Below, one piece after another: positions 1 to 9,777 of a DNA stretch of 64,000 nt. Positions within the stretch are counted from its first letter, which is position 1; the number at the start of each line of letters is the position of its first letter. A model generated the notes under the pieces. That model made no database searches. It saw only the letters and a list, made by a program, of their open reading frames with translations, and had not been told where the DNA came from. The position numbers and the translations under genes were made by a program. Location of the stretch: NCBI RefSeq assembly GCF_947492455.1, contig NZ_CANLNB010000001.1, positions 248,001-312,000 on the forward strand. Reading direction: 5' to 3'. The DNA is from an uncultured Aliiroseovarius sp. GTDB taxonomy: Bacteria > Pseudomonadota > Alphaproteobacteria > Rhodobacterales > Rhodobacteraceae.

Positions 1-2
1 TG

Positions 3-1940
3 GTGGGCACCATCCTGTTCATGTGGCTCTTTTCGATCGAGATGGAGCGAATTTCGCTGGGCGCCCTGATCATCGCGATGGGGATGCTGGTGGATAACGC
101 CATCGTGGTGGCGGAAGGGATGCAGATATCCATGCTGCGCGGGCGCAACTCGCGTCAGGCCGCAGATGACGCCGCAAAGAAAACGCAAATCCCGCTTCTG
201 GGCGCGACCGTCATCGGCATTATGGCCTTTGCAGGGATTGGGCTGTCGCCGGATTCGACTGGTGAATTCCTGTTCTCACTCTTTGCAGTGATCGGCATTT
301 CGCTGCTGCTGTCGTGGGTGCTGGCGCTGACCGTGACCCCCCTGCTGGGCCACTATCTGTTCAAGCATGACAACCAGAACGCCGAAGACGCCTATAACGG
401 CCCGTTCTTCCGTCTGTATAAACGCACGCTGGATCTGGCCCTGTCCGCACGTTGGATGGTGATCGCCGCGCTGGTCGCCATCACAGTGGTCTGCTTTGCC
501 GGGTTTGGCCAAGTGAAACAGCAGTTCTTCCCGAACTCGAACACGCCCTTGTTCTTTGTCTACTACAAGCTTCCGCAAGGCAGCTCGATCCATCAGGTGT
601 CGGACGATCTGGCGCAGATGGAAGCGTGGTTGCTTGAAGAAGAAAAGGTGGTCTCGGTGGCCTCTTACGCGGGGCGCGGGGCGTCGCGCTTCATGCTGAC
701 GTATGATGGCGGCAAGGACAATCAAAGCTACGGTCACCTGATCATCCGGACTGAGGTTCTGGACGACATTCCCGATCTGCATGCCCGCCTTGAAAGCTTC
801 GGCAAAGAGACCTTCCCACACGCCGAATTCCGCGTGCAACGTCTGGTCTTTGGTCCGGGCGGCGGGGATCCGATTCAGGCGCGCTTCTCGGGCAGCGATC
901 CGAAGGTCCTGCGCGAACTGGCTGATCAAGCAGCGCAAATTATGCGTGAGAACTCGGACAACCTGCTGAACCTGCGCACTGACTGGCGCGAGCAGGAACT
1001 GGTGATCAAACCGATCTACGCCACCGAACGCGCGCAGACCGCAGGCGTGACCCGCGAAGACATCGCAGGCACCTTGCAGTTCGCCACCGACGGGCAACGC
1101 ATCGGCGTCTATCGCGAACGCGAGCGTCAGATCCCGATCATCATGCGCCGCCCGCAGGAAGAGCCGTTCAACATCTATGATCAGCTGGTCTATTCGCCGG
1201 TCGCGCGCAGCCATCTGCCGATTGAACAGGTGACAGACGGGTTCGAAGTGCGCACGGAAAACACCCTTGTGCACCGCCGCAACCGCGTCCCCACGATCTC
1301 GGTCGGGGCGGACGTGGTGCCGGACGTGACCGCAGCGCAGGCGCATTCCGAGATCCGCGCCGCGATCGAGGCGATGCCGCTTCCCCCGGGCTATAAGCTG
1401 GAATGGGGTGGCGAGTTCGAGAACGCCAGCAACGCGCAAGCCAGCCTTGGCGCGCAGCTGCCGGTCAGCCTGTTGATCATGGTCATGATCTCGATCCTCT
1501 TGTTCAACGCGATCCGCCAGCCGATCATCATCTGGCTTTTGGTGCCCATGTCGGTGAACGGCGTTGTGGTCGGGCTTCTTGGCACCGGGCTGCCCTTTAG
1601 CTTCACCGCGCTTCTGGGTCTGCTCAGCCTGTCGGGGATGCTGATCAAGAACGGCATCGTTCTGGTCGAGGAAATTGACCTTGTCCGCGCCGAAGGCAAA
1701 GCCCTGCGCCCCGCGATCATCGAGGCCTCGGCATCGAGGGTCCGACCCGTGGTGCTGGCCGCCGTGACCACCATCCTTGGCATGGCCCCGCTGCTGGGCG
1801 ACGCGTTCTTTGTGTCGATGTCCGTCACCATCATGGGCGGCCTTGCCTTTGCGTCGATCCTGACGCTGGTTGCCGCCCCGGTGTTCTACTACGTGTTTTT
1901 CAAGCGCGACGAACAACGCGAAGCCATTTCTGCTGCCTAA
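3..1940 (+). CDS. RND efflux transporter permease (AcrB/MMPL-type), C-terminal part; 5' end outside window
   Basis: Long ORF open at window start; RND-type motifs (GMLVDNAIVVAEG, GLLSLSGMLIKNGIVLVEE), multiple TM segments. Confidence 0.93.
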   Translation: MGTILFMWLFSIEMERISLGALIIAMGMLVDNAIVVAEGMQISMLRGRNSRQAADDAAKKTQIPLLGATVIGIMAFAGIGLSPDSTGEFLFSLFAVIGISLLLSWVLALTVTPLLGHYLFKHDNQNAEDAYNGPFFRLYKRTLDLALSARWMVIAALVAITVVCFAGFGQVKQQFFPNSNTPLFFVYYKLPQGSSIHQVSDDLAQMEAWLLEEEKVVSVASYAGRGASRFMLTYDGGKDNQSYGHLIIRTEVLDDIPDLHARLESFGKETFPHAEFRVQRLVFGPGGGDPIQARFSGSDPKVLRELADQAAQIMRENSDNLLNLRTDWREQELVIKPIYATERAQTAGVTREDIAGTLQFATDGQRIGVYRERERQIPIIMRRPQEEPFNIYDQLVYSPVARSHLPIEQVTDGFEVRTENTLVHRRNRVPTISVGADVVPDVTAAQAHSEIRAAIEAMPLPPGYKLEWGGEFENASNAQASLGAQLPVSLLIMVMISILLFNAIRQPIIIWLLVPMSVNGVVVGLLGTGLPFSFTALLGLLSLSGMLIKNGIVLVEEIDLVRAEGKALRPAIIEASASRVRPVVLAAVTTILGMAPLLGDAFFVSMSVTIMGGLAFASILTLVAAPVFYYVFFKRDEQREAISAA

Positions 1941-1966
1941 CCCACCCCAACTCACGGAAGCAGAAA

Positions 1967-2000
1967 AAGAAGGGCGGCCCATTGGGTCGCCCTTCTCTTT
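1967..2000 (+). terminator. Rho-independent-like hairpin after the RND gene
   Basis: AGAAGGGCG (1968-1976) / CGCCCTTCT (1988-1996) inverted repeat followed by CTTT. Confidence 0.6.
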
Positions 2001-2085
2001 GGGAATAAGCGCTTAGAATATACTGACGCACTGCTGCAGGATGGGCGCCTGCACGACACTTTGGGCAGCAAGCCTCTTGTGCGGC

Positions 2086-3984
2086 CTAGACCAATATGGC
2101 GTCCACAACCTCCTGACCATACCCAAGACCCGTCAAGTAATCCTCGACTTGCTGGGCACTTTGGTAATTGGCGTACTGAATATTTCCGTCAGCGTGCATC
2201 AGCGCCCGCAAATAAGCTGTGCCGTCGACCGTCTTAAAATAGATCTCTTGGAAACCGTCACCATCGAAGTCAAACGCATCCACAACGCGCAGATTGTCAA
2301 TATTCAGGTCATTTTGAAATCTGTGCTGACTGTCATGCTCCGAGAACTTTGCAACAACGCCCGCCTCGACAAGTGGATCAATATAGACACCTACAACGCG
2401 TGTATCGCCGCCCGCGCCATGATTATTGAAATCAAAGGCACCTTGCGCGTCTGGGCCAACCGTCGCCCAGCGCCCAATGTTGCTGTTGATAAAGATAAAC
2501 TCTCCGTCCCCGTCGAACTGAATGTCTGCTTCACCAATCAACTGCCAACTGCCGCCCGCACCTAAGTCGTTCCCGTCAAAATCCCGAATCTGGGACATGT
2601 CGGTGGGGGCCGTGCCGTTAGCGGTCTGTGTGCGACCGGCGAATTTCTCATCTGGGGTCACGAAGGTCAGATAAGTGTCTGCGCCATTGAACGCAGTTTG
2701 GAATTCGACGTAAGTAAAATCGCCCTCCAGCAGGATCTCAGCGTCTGAAAGGCCGTCGTCATCCTCGTCCAGCTGCAGCGTGGTTCTGTCTTCCGCCGCA
2801 TCGTACACGACGCTGATGTCATCCGTGTCAATCTGGCTGGATTTAAACACAATCACATCTTCCGAGGTGAAATCGAGGATCGTGTCGTCGTGCAGTTCCG
2901 ATAGCGTTCCAATGGCAGTGTCAGCACCACCACCAAGCGAGATCCGATCGGCCCCTGCGCCACCAAAAACAGTGTCACCGCCCGCCCCGCCATAAAGTTC
3001 ATCAGCTCCGCCTTGGCCTTCCAACAGGTCATCACCATCATGGCCATAGAGTATATCAGCACCCGCTCCGCCAATGATGGTGTTATTGCCCCGGTTGCCG
3101 CTCAGCGTGCTGGCCGCGTCACTTCCCGTCAGGTCGATATTGCCAACGCCAAGCAAAGTCGCCTGAGTGATTCCCGATACGATGGTCAGGTTCGCCGAAG
3201 CCAGCAAGTGACTTCCATCAACCACGTCAAGTTTGACATTTCCAGCCGTCAAATCAACATCAACCACCGCAGCAAGGGCATTGTACGCAATCGACACCTG
3301 CGCAGAAGAGGCCGCAGCAAGCGCCAGCGCATACCCCCCAGAGGAAGTGCTTGTTGCAGAGGCCCCACCAACGGTGAACGTCGCGCCCCCTGCGCCTTCA
3401 CCCGGCGCATAGAACAAATCGCTATCTGCATCATTGAACACAACGCCGGTCACGAAGACCGATGTGCCAGTTGTTGCGAAATTCTCGGTCACCATCGAGG
3501 CGTTGAAGGTCACGCCATTTGTGTGTGTGAACTGGCCTGCGATCTGCGCCAGACCAACTTCGCGGAAAGATCCATTCAGTGTGTTTTCCCGATGCCCTGC
3601 ACTGAGGAACAGACCTTCGTGCTGGCGTTCGATCGCCGCTTTCAGATCTAGCGCCCCGGTTGTGCCACACCAGGAAATGTTTTCCCCCCAAGACCATGCT
3701 CCTGTGAAGACATACCCGGCTGCTGCCATGCGGTCGCCAGGCGTGCTGTCACCCGATCCAGTATGGCTGAACGTATCTGTCTGCAGCATCCAGTTAGAAT
3801 GGCCTTCTGCCGCGAGCTCTAGCAGATCATTTGGGGCCAGGACCTGCTTTTGGGTGCCGTCAAGCGTCCCGGGGGCAAGGCCTTCATTCAGGTCGATTCC
3901 GTAGCGCCCTGCCTCGGCAAGTGGGTCAAGGCGGGATCTATTGATCAGTTCCAGAAGATACTGTTCATAGTTATTCAGAGCCAA
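2086..3984 (-). CDS. Secreted CAP (SCP/PR-1-like) domain protein with RTX hemolysin-type calcium-binding repeats
   Basis: N-term NNYEQYLLELINRSRLDPLAEAGRYGIDLNEGL and GHSNWMLQTDTFSHTG (CAP-like); GGAGADILYGHDGDDLLEGQGGADELYGGAGGD nonapeptide repeats. Confidence 0.88.
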   Translation of the reverse strand: MALNNYEQYLLELINRSRLDPLAEAGRYGIDLNEGLAPGTLDGTQKQVLAPNDLLELAAEGHSNWMLQTDTFSHTGSGDSTPGDRMAAAGYVFTGAWSWGENISWCGTTGALDLKAAIERQHEGLFLSAGHRENTLNGSFREVGLAQIAGQFTHTNGVTFNASMVTENFATTGTSVFVTGVVFNDADSDLFYAPGEGAGGATFTVGGASATSTSSGGYALALAAASSAQVSIAYNALAAVVDVDLTAGNVKLDVVDGSHLLASANLTIVSGITQATLLGVGNIDLTGSDAASTLSGNRGNNTIIGGAGADILYGHDGDDLLEGQGGADELYGGAGGDTVFGGAGADRISLGGGADTAIGTLSELHDDTILDFTSEDVIVFKSSQIDTDDISVVYDAAEDRTTLQLDEDDDGLSDAEILLEGDFTYVEFQTAFNGADTYLTFVTPDEKFAGRTQTANGTAPTDMSQIRDFDGNDLGAGGSWQLIGEADIQFDGDGEFIFINSNIGRWATVGPDAQGAFDFNNHGAGGDTRVVGVYIDPLVEAGVVAKFSEHDSQHRFQNDLNIDNLRVVDAFDFDGDGFQEIYFKTVDGTAYLRALMHADGNIQYANYQSAQQVEDYLTGLGYGQEVVDAILV

Positions 3985-4421
3985 CTCAGCCTCCAGAATG
4001 AATGTGCGCTAGCGGGGCATCACGCGTCCCCAAAACGCGCCTTTCGCTCTTTGAGAGGTTGGCAGCACGGCGTTAATTTAGCCCTAAGATCTGGTCTGGG
4101 CTGATCGCTTACAGCGAAATTCATCGCGACGCCCCTTAAGTTTCGCACGTTTGCAGCGCATAATTTGCGACACTTGCGTATGGTTGGAACCTTGCAACCA
4201 AGACGTGTGAAATGAAATAGCCAAAAGAACGTATCATGAGCGCTGTGCACCCCAACAGCGCTGGCAGCACGTAGGAAAACAGCCTCAGAATCGCCGAAAA
4301 GGTAAGGGTTGAATAAGTGGAATTTTCTGTCGCAGAAATCTACTTTGTGGTGTAGACGTGCTATTGAGTGCCGTGATCCACATCATCAACGCGGCGACCC
4401 ACAAACTGGTACCGTTAGCCT

Positions 4422-5564
4422 ATGCTCCCATCCCATAAACGTCTAATTTTATGCGTTTCCCTTCTTCTAAGCGGGTGTGCAGACTTGCCGCGACAGGGCC
4501 CAACTGCGGATGAGCTTCTGGCTCCGTCGCCTTCAAGCGCGGAGAGCACTGCCGTCAAAGGCTACGACGTTGTTCGGGTGACTGAAACCATACTTGAGAT
4601 CGAAGAACGCCGCGCAAGCCCGTCCTTGCGTGCAGCATTTGGGCAAGATCGCAAAGACGCGTCGATGGGTATCGGCATCGGCGACACGGTTTCCCTAACC
4701 ATCTGGGAAGCCGGACCGGGCGGTTTGTTTGCCACGTCAACGACCACAGCCGATGGCGGAACCACAACTGGTGGGCGAACCATGATTCCCGGGCAAGTCG
4801 TCGGGCAGGATGGGAAAATCACGGTTCCATTTGCCGGGCGCATCCGGGCAAACGGGTACACACCCGCACAGCTTGAAGATCAGGTCGTCCAGCAACTGAC
4901 AGGCCGGGCGATCAATCCGCAGGTCGTGGTCAGTGTCAGCAATCGCGTCTCTGGGTCGATCAACATCATCGGCAACAACGTCGCTTTACCCAGACTTCCT
5001 TTATCGCCCGCCGGGGACCGGATATTGGATGTCATTGCACGCGCCGGGGCAGCAACATCGTCGGTTGAGAACACCGAGGTGCGCCTGACGCGCGGCAGTC
5101 GATCTTCGGCCATTCCGTTTACAAGGCTGCTACAGGATCCCTCGGAAAACATTTACGTCCAGGCAGGGGACAATGTCTTCCTGACCGAAAACCCGAACGA
5201 GCTGACGATTTTGGGGGCGGCGGGTCGCAATACTGCCGTGAAATTTGGGGCCGAGGTGTTCTCGCTTGGGCAAGCAATCGCCAATGCTGGCGGCCTCTTG
5301 GATCGCCAAGCTGATCCGGCTGGAATTTTTGTTTTCCGCATGGAGCCCCATGATGGACGCCGGGCTTCACATCAGCGGGGTGGGCGCCCGACAATCTATC
5401 ACGTGGACCTCACCACCGGCATGTCTATTTTTCAGGCCAATCGCTTCCAGATGCGAGACGGCGACGTCATTTACGTCGCCACCGCGCGAACCAACGCCCT
5501 CGAGAAATTCATCGCCGTCCTCAGCGCCGCCAGAAGCGAAGTGTCCGCCATTGGCGCGCTCTAG
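4422..5564 (+). CDS. Polysaccharide biosynthesis/export outer-membrane lipoprotein (Wza/KpsD family)
   Basis: Lipobox-like LLLSGCADL; IGDTVSLTIWEAG and SLBB-like segments; starts a capsule cluster. Confidence 0.88.
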   Translation: MLPSHKRLILCVSLLLSGCADLPRQGPTADELLAPSPSSAESTAVKGYDVVRVTETILEIEERRASPSLRAAFGQDRKDASMGIGIGDTVSLTIWEAGPGGLFATSTTTADGGTTTGGRTMIPGQVVGQDGKITVPFAGRIRANGYTPAQLEDQVVQQLTGRAINPQVVVSVSNRVSGSINIIGNNVALPRLPLSPAGDRILDVIARAGAATSSVENTEVRLTRGSRSSAIPFTRLLQDPSENIYVQAGDNVFLTENPNELTILGAAGRNTAVKFGAEVFSLGQAIANAGGLLDRQADPAGIFVFRMEPHDGRRASHQRGGRPTIYHVDLTTGMSIFQANRFQMRDGDVIYVATARTNALEKFIAVLSAARSEVSAIGAL

Positions 5565-5574
5565 GAATCGTGCT

Positions 5575-6810
5575 GTGAAGATTAAGTTCGATGTGACGCA
5601 GTTTCTGCTACAAAATGGGTTTCAAACGCCCACTGGGATCAGTCGCGTTGAACTGGCCTATGCCAAGCACCTTCTGGACCAAACGGACTATGACGTCAGC
5701 TTTGTGACGTCATATCCCCCCTTTCTAAACCGAATAGATCGATCAAAAATTGAGGACTACGTCCATGCGACCGAGCTGTGTTGGAGCGCCGACGGCGACG
5801 CGAAGAAAAACGTAGCCCAAAGGCGGCGCGCGGCGTTTTCCGCAGTAGGTAACGCAACTAAAAACGGGATTCTCCATCGGGAAAAACTGTCGCAAACCCC
5901 ACCCAACAGCACCGAGATTTACCTTTCCGTATCGGGCTGGCGTCTCCCCACTCCGTGGGTGGCCAGTTGGCTTTTGAAGCACCCAGAAACCAAGCCCGTT
6001 TTCCTGTTACACGACATTATTCCCTTGTCGCACCCCGAGTATGTTCGGAAAAAATCGCAGCGAAAGTACAAGGTCTATTTGGAGCGTATCTTGCAGTGTG
6101 GTGCACTGATCCTGGCGAACTCAGAAGATACGAAGCACAAGCTGTCAGAACATTGCACGTCAAAAAACATCCCTGTTCCGCAGATTGAAACGCTTCCTTT
6201 GGGGATCAGTCCAAGCGCAGGACATAAACCCGTTCCCCGCAATTCGACGACCCCGTACTTCATGATCATCGGGACCGTTGAGCCCAGAAAAAACCACCTG
6301 CTTCTGATTGAGGCCTGGAAACGGATGCTGGCAGAAGCGGATGGAAAGCAGGTCCCCAAGCTGTTCATTGTGGGGAAGCTCGGGTGGTCGGGGTCCAAAA
6401 TACTGAACACTCTGAACCAAGACGATGCTTTGAAAGATCATATCGTTCACATCACAGGCGCCAGCGACGAAACCATCGAGAAGATGCTTCAACAAGCAAC
6501 CGGTGTTCTGTTTCCTTCATTTGTCGAGGGATATGGCCTGCCGCTGGTCGAGGCGCTGGACAAGCGGGTGCCGGTCATTTGCTCGGACTTGGCCGTTTTT
6601 CGCGAACTTGGCGGGGAGCATCCACGCTATGTCCCTTATGATGACATAGAGGGATGGATATCCGCCATTCAGGACCTCACCAATCAATCGCCGTCAGACA
6701 GGATGGCTGAAATTGAACGGCTCGAGGGTTTCTCGGCCTATCAATGGACAGACCATTTCGCGCAATTGGACCGCCTTCTTCGCGCGCTGCCGGATAAGGC
6801 GTCTATCTGA
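5575..6810 (+). CDS. Glycosyltransferase family 4/1 protein
   Basis: GTG start VKIKFDVTQFLLQNG in frame with listed ORF 5245..6810; GTVEPRKNHLLLIEAW, FPSFVEGYGLPLVEAL GT4 motifs. Confidence 0.88.
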   Translation: MKIKFDVTQFLLQNGFQTPTGISRVELAYAKHLLDQTDYDVSFVTSYPPFLNRIDRSKIEDYVHATELCWSADGDAKKNVAQRRRAAFSAVGNATKNGILHREKLSQTPPNSTEIYLSVSGWRLPTPWVASWLLKHPETKPVFLLHDIIPLSHPEYVRKKSQRKYKVYLERILQCGALILANSEDTKHKLSEHCTSKNIPVPQIETLPLGISPSAGHKPVPRNSTTPYFMIIGTVEPRKNHLLLIEAWKRMLAEADGKQVPKLFIVGKLGWSGSKILNTLNQDDALKDHIVHITGASDETIEKMLQQATGVLFPSFVEGYGLPLVEALDKRVPVICSDLAVFRELGGEHPRYVPYDDIEGWISAIQDLTNQSPSDRMAEIERLEGFSAYQWTDHFAQLDRLLRALPDKASI

Positions 6811-7630
6811 ACGACAATCTCTCGCGCGAAGACAGCATGCTCCAGATCCCCAGAGCATTCATGACGATGCACCATATAATCACATAAGGGACCGAGTAGT
6901 GCGCGGTGATCTCGGATCCAAAGAATCCCTCTCGTATCATTTCATACATATGTGGAAGCGGGATAAGCAGCGCCAGATGACGCAACTCGACCGAGAGCCA
7001 CGATACCAGATAAAAGCAGCCAGAGATCGGTAGAAGCAGATATTGGAAGGGCTGGATCAGGCTTGATACCGCTTCCGACCTCTCTGAAAGGCCAGCCGCC
7101 AAACATCCGAAGCTGAAGCCAAACCACGTCATCAACACCCACCCCAACACAAGAGATGTTGGATTGGCGATTGGCGCGGCGAAGCCCAACGTTAGGACAA
7201 AGAAATACACGATCAAACTGGCTGCTGTGACACCTGCGAGCTCGGTCAATGTACGCGCGATGATGATGTCGAAAACCGATGTTTGTCGGTGGTACAGAAG
7301 CCCAAAGTTATTGGACATCAAACGCGGATATGAACTGACATGCCGCCAAAGCGTCAGAGGCATGTAGCCGCTGATGACGAAGGTGATAATCGGCAAGCCA
7401 TTCTTGCCGTCCGCTTGCGACAGCCCCCAGATCAAGATCACTCCGGTAACCAGCGCCAGCGGTTCAAGAAGCAGCCATAGAAAGCCAAGATTCCCGCGTC
7501 CGTATCGGGAAACCACCTCGCGGATCATCAGGGCCGCGATCACATTCTTCTGGATGCGCAAACGATCAAACAAAAGCCCCAATGCGCGATGGCTTTTGGA
7601 TGGGGTGATGTTGAATTTCCCGTCTTTCAT
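6803..7630 (-). CDS. ABC-2 type capsular polysaccharide export permease (KpsM-like)
   Basis: MIREVVSRYGRGNLGFLWLLLEPL and six-TM pattern typical of KpsM/BexB. Confidence 0.88.
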   Translation of the reverse strand: MKDGKFNITPSKSHRALGLLFDRLRIQKNVIAALMIREVVSRYGRGNLGFLWLLLEPLALVTGVILIWGLSQADGKNGLPIITFVISGYMPLTLWRHVSSYPRLMSNNFGLLYHRQTSVFDIIIARTLTELAGVTAASLIVYFFVLTLGFAAPIANPTSLVLGWVLMTWFGFSFGCLAAGLSERSEAVSSLIQPFQYLLLPISGCFYLVSWLSVELRHLALLIPLPHMYEMIREGFFGSEITAHYSVPYVIIWCIVMNALGIWSMLSSRERLSFR

Positions 7631-7685
7631 GATCCCCTACCGATAGGTTTAGGCCTGAAACCAGCCCCCGCGGACACTTACTTCA

Positions 7686-7702
7686 GCAAATTCTCAATTT
7701 GC
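7686..7702. promoter_or_regulatory. 17-bp inverted repeat in divergent kpsM/kpsE intergenic region
   Basis: GCAAATT-CTC-AATTTGC, perfect 7-bp arms. Confidence 0.45.
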
Positions 7703-7767
7703 GTGCATTGATAGCAATTGTTAACTACCTTAGGTTTATAGAGCATTACACACTCAAGGAAAGCGAC

Positions 7768-9039
7768 ATGTATGTTGGCCACCCGCCATTGAAGGAACAG
7801 ACCAAGCTTCCGGGTGTTCACGAAAACAAAATCCTGTTGCTTGAGCCACTTGAACCGACAGCAAGTGATGATACCGGGACCGAGAACTATGGCGGGGTGA
7901 AACGCCTGCGTCGCTGGTCCGATTTGGACGGATGGTTCGGCTTCCTTCTCGTGGTGATCGCCCCCACGTTTTGTGCAGTGTTCTATTTCTTTTTCATTGC
8001 CGCTGATCAGTTCACGTCAAAGGCTGCGTTTGTGGTGAAATATGCAGAGCAGCAGTCGTTCGGGGATATTTCCGCACTGTTGGATGGTCAAAGCGCGGCA
8101 TTGCCTGCGGCGACAGGCGCGGGGATCGGATTTGGAAACAGCGATTCCCACATTGTGTCCGCCTATATCTCGTCCATGGCGGGGATGGAGAAAGTCGACG
8201 AGCAGGTCGATCTTGAAGCGGTGTTCAATCGGGACGAAGCGGACGCCCTCGCCAGATTTGACCCCCTTGGAAATGCGCACACACGAATTGATCTTCACAG
8301 ATATTACCTGCGCATGACGGACGTGGAATTCGATCCCGCGACCACCATTACAACCCTACAGGCCACGGCGTTTCGCCCCGAAGACGCTGCAAGAATTCTG
8401 GAAGTTCAAATCCAAGTCGCAGAAGAGCTGATCAACGGCATTAACGATAGAATGACGCACAGTGCCGTTGAGCTAAGCGAGCAGAGATTAAGTCAGGCCC
8501 AAGGAACTCTGACCGAAATCGAAGCACTGATGATCGCATTTCACGAACGCGAGAACATGCTCAGCCCCGTGGAAGTCTCGATGGCGATCTCGGCAACAAT
8601 TGCAGAGCTGATCGCAAAGCGCGCCAAACTTCGCAGCGAGCTAGAGTACCTTTTGCGCGTGGCACCGGAAAGCGAACACATTGCGTTGCTGCAGTCACAA
8701 CTGGCTACGATCGAGAATCAGATTCAGCAAGAACGCCAAGATTTGGCCGGGCCGCAGGGTGAATTGACACCTGCACTCATGGAGTTCGAGCGGCTCGCAG
8801 CGCGCCGAGAGATCGCGAACCAGATCTATATCGCCGCGGTCCAAGGCTTGGACGAGGCAAGGTTCTCGGAGCTTGAGCAACGGGTGTTCATCGAACGGAT
8901 CTACGATCCGGTTCTGCCCGACTATGCCCAGAAACCGCTGAGGGTGCTGTGGTCGCTGGTGATCCTCGTAACATCCCTGTGCGTGTTCTCTCTTCTGCGT
9001 GTCTTCATTCGGGATTCGAGGATGCATCATGGCAGATGA
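7768..9039 (+). CDS. Capsule polysaccharide export inner-membrane protein (KpsE/CtrB/BexC-like PCP), copy 1
   Basis: N- and C-terminal TM helices, long coiled-coil core, FTSKAAFVVKYAEQQS and PVLPDYAQKPLRVLW near C-term. Confidence 0.85.
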   Translation: MYVGHPPLKEQTKLPGVHENKILLLEPLEPTASDDTGTENYGGVKRLRRWSDLDGWFGFLLVVIAPTFCAVFYFFFIAADQFTSKAAFVVKYAEQQSFGDISALLDGQSAALPAATGAGIGFGNSDSHIVSAYISSMAGMEKVDEQVDLEAVFNRDEADALARFDPLGNAHTRIDLHRYYLRMTDVEFDPATTITTLQATAFRPEDAARILEVQIQVAEELINGINDRMTHSAVELSEQRLSQAQGTLTEIEALMIAFHERENMLSPVEVSMAISATIAELIAKRAKLRSELEYLLRVAPESEHIALLQSQLATIENQIQQERQDLAGPQGELTPALMEFERLAARREIANQIYIAAVQGLDEARFSELEQRVFIERIYDPVLPDYAQKPLRVLWSLVILVTSLCVFSLLRVFIRDSRMHHGR

Positions 9040-9739
9040 GGCAAAAATGCTGTCGCGGACCAAACCCGTCCCTGTGCAAGCTGAGGCGCCCGAGATCCGC
9101 GTCCAAAACATTGTAAAGGAATTTCACACCGAGATCGGAACCCGGCGCGTATTGGACGACATATCGTTTACCGTTCAGAAAGGCGAAAGGATCGCCATTC
9201 TGGGCCGGAATGGGGCTGGGAAATCCACCCTGATCAGCATTCTGTGCGGGTTGCAGAAGCCCACCTCGGGCCAGATCACGCGCGGATTATCAATGTCCTG
9301 GCCGATCGCGATCGACGGCGCCGTTCAGGGAGAAATGACAGGGTATGATTACGCCCGGTTTATTCTTCGGATCTACGGCGCCCCGTTCGGCGAAACTTTC
9401 GAATACGTGCGAGAATTCGCAGATATCGGACAGCAGATTTTCACCCCAATGAGGTACTATTCGACCGGCATGAGAGCCAGGCTGGCATTTGCGCTTTCGT
9501 TCGCGATTAACTTCGATTGCATCTTGATCGACGAAGTTCTGGCGGTCGGTGACCAGAGTTTTCAAAAGCGGTGTAACCACATGCTTTTTGAACAAAGGAA
9601 GGACAGCGCGATGATCATTGCCATACATGATCCCGGCTTTGTGCGCGAGCATTGCACCTCGGCTTTGGTTCTGAAAGGGGGGCGGGGTCGTGTTTTCCAA
9701 GACGTTGATCTTGCTGCAAGAATTTATGAAACGCTGTAA
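9029..9739 (+). CDS. Capsule polysaccharide ABC transporter ATP-binding protein (KpsT-like)
   Basis: Walker A GRNGAGKST, Walker B CILIDEVLAVGD, signature YSTGMRARLAF. Confidence 0.93.
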   Translation: MADEAKMLSRTKPVPVQAEAPEIRVQNIVKEFHTEIGTRRVLDDISFTVQKGERIAILGRNGAGKSTLISILCGLQKPTSGQITRGLSMSWPIAIDGAVQGEMTGYDYARFILRIYGAPFGETFEYVREFADIGQQIFTPMRYYSTGMRARLAFALSFAINFDCILIDEVLAVGDQSFQKRCNHMLFEQRKDSAMIIAIHDPGFVREHCTSALVLKGGRGRVFQDVDLAARIYETL

Positions 9740-9777
9740 CCGATGCCTTTGGGTGCTTAAGTCTTAAGGGGCGACAC

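Noticed and set aside
276-1982. 568-aa minus-strand ORF opposite the RND gene
   Set aside because: Shadow ORF of a high-GC gene: His/Arg/Gln-rich low-complexity translation with no domain, while the plus-strand frame encodes a clear RND transporter.
2900-3100. Tandem repeats on the minus strand considered as a possible CRISPR or minisatellite
   Set aside because: They encode RTX nonapeptides in frame, have no constant repeat/unique spacer structure, and no cas genes are present.
5245-5574. N-terminal 110 aa of the listed 521-aa ORF
   Set aside because: Overlaps the end of the wza-like gene in another frame; glycosyltransferase homology starts at the GTG at 5575.
9756-9768. CTTAAG-T-CTTAAG direct/inverted repeat before the second KpsE-like gene
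   Set aside because: Short and close to the RBS; too little information content to argue for function on its own.
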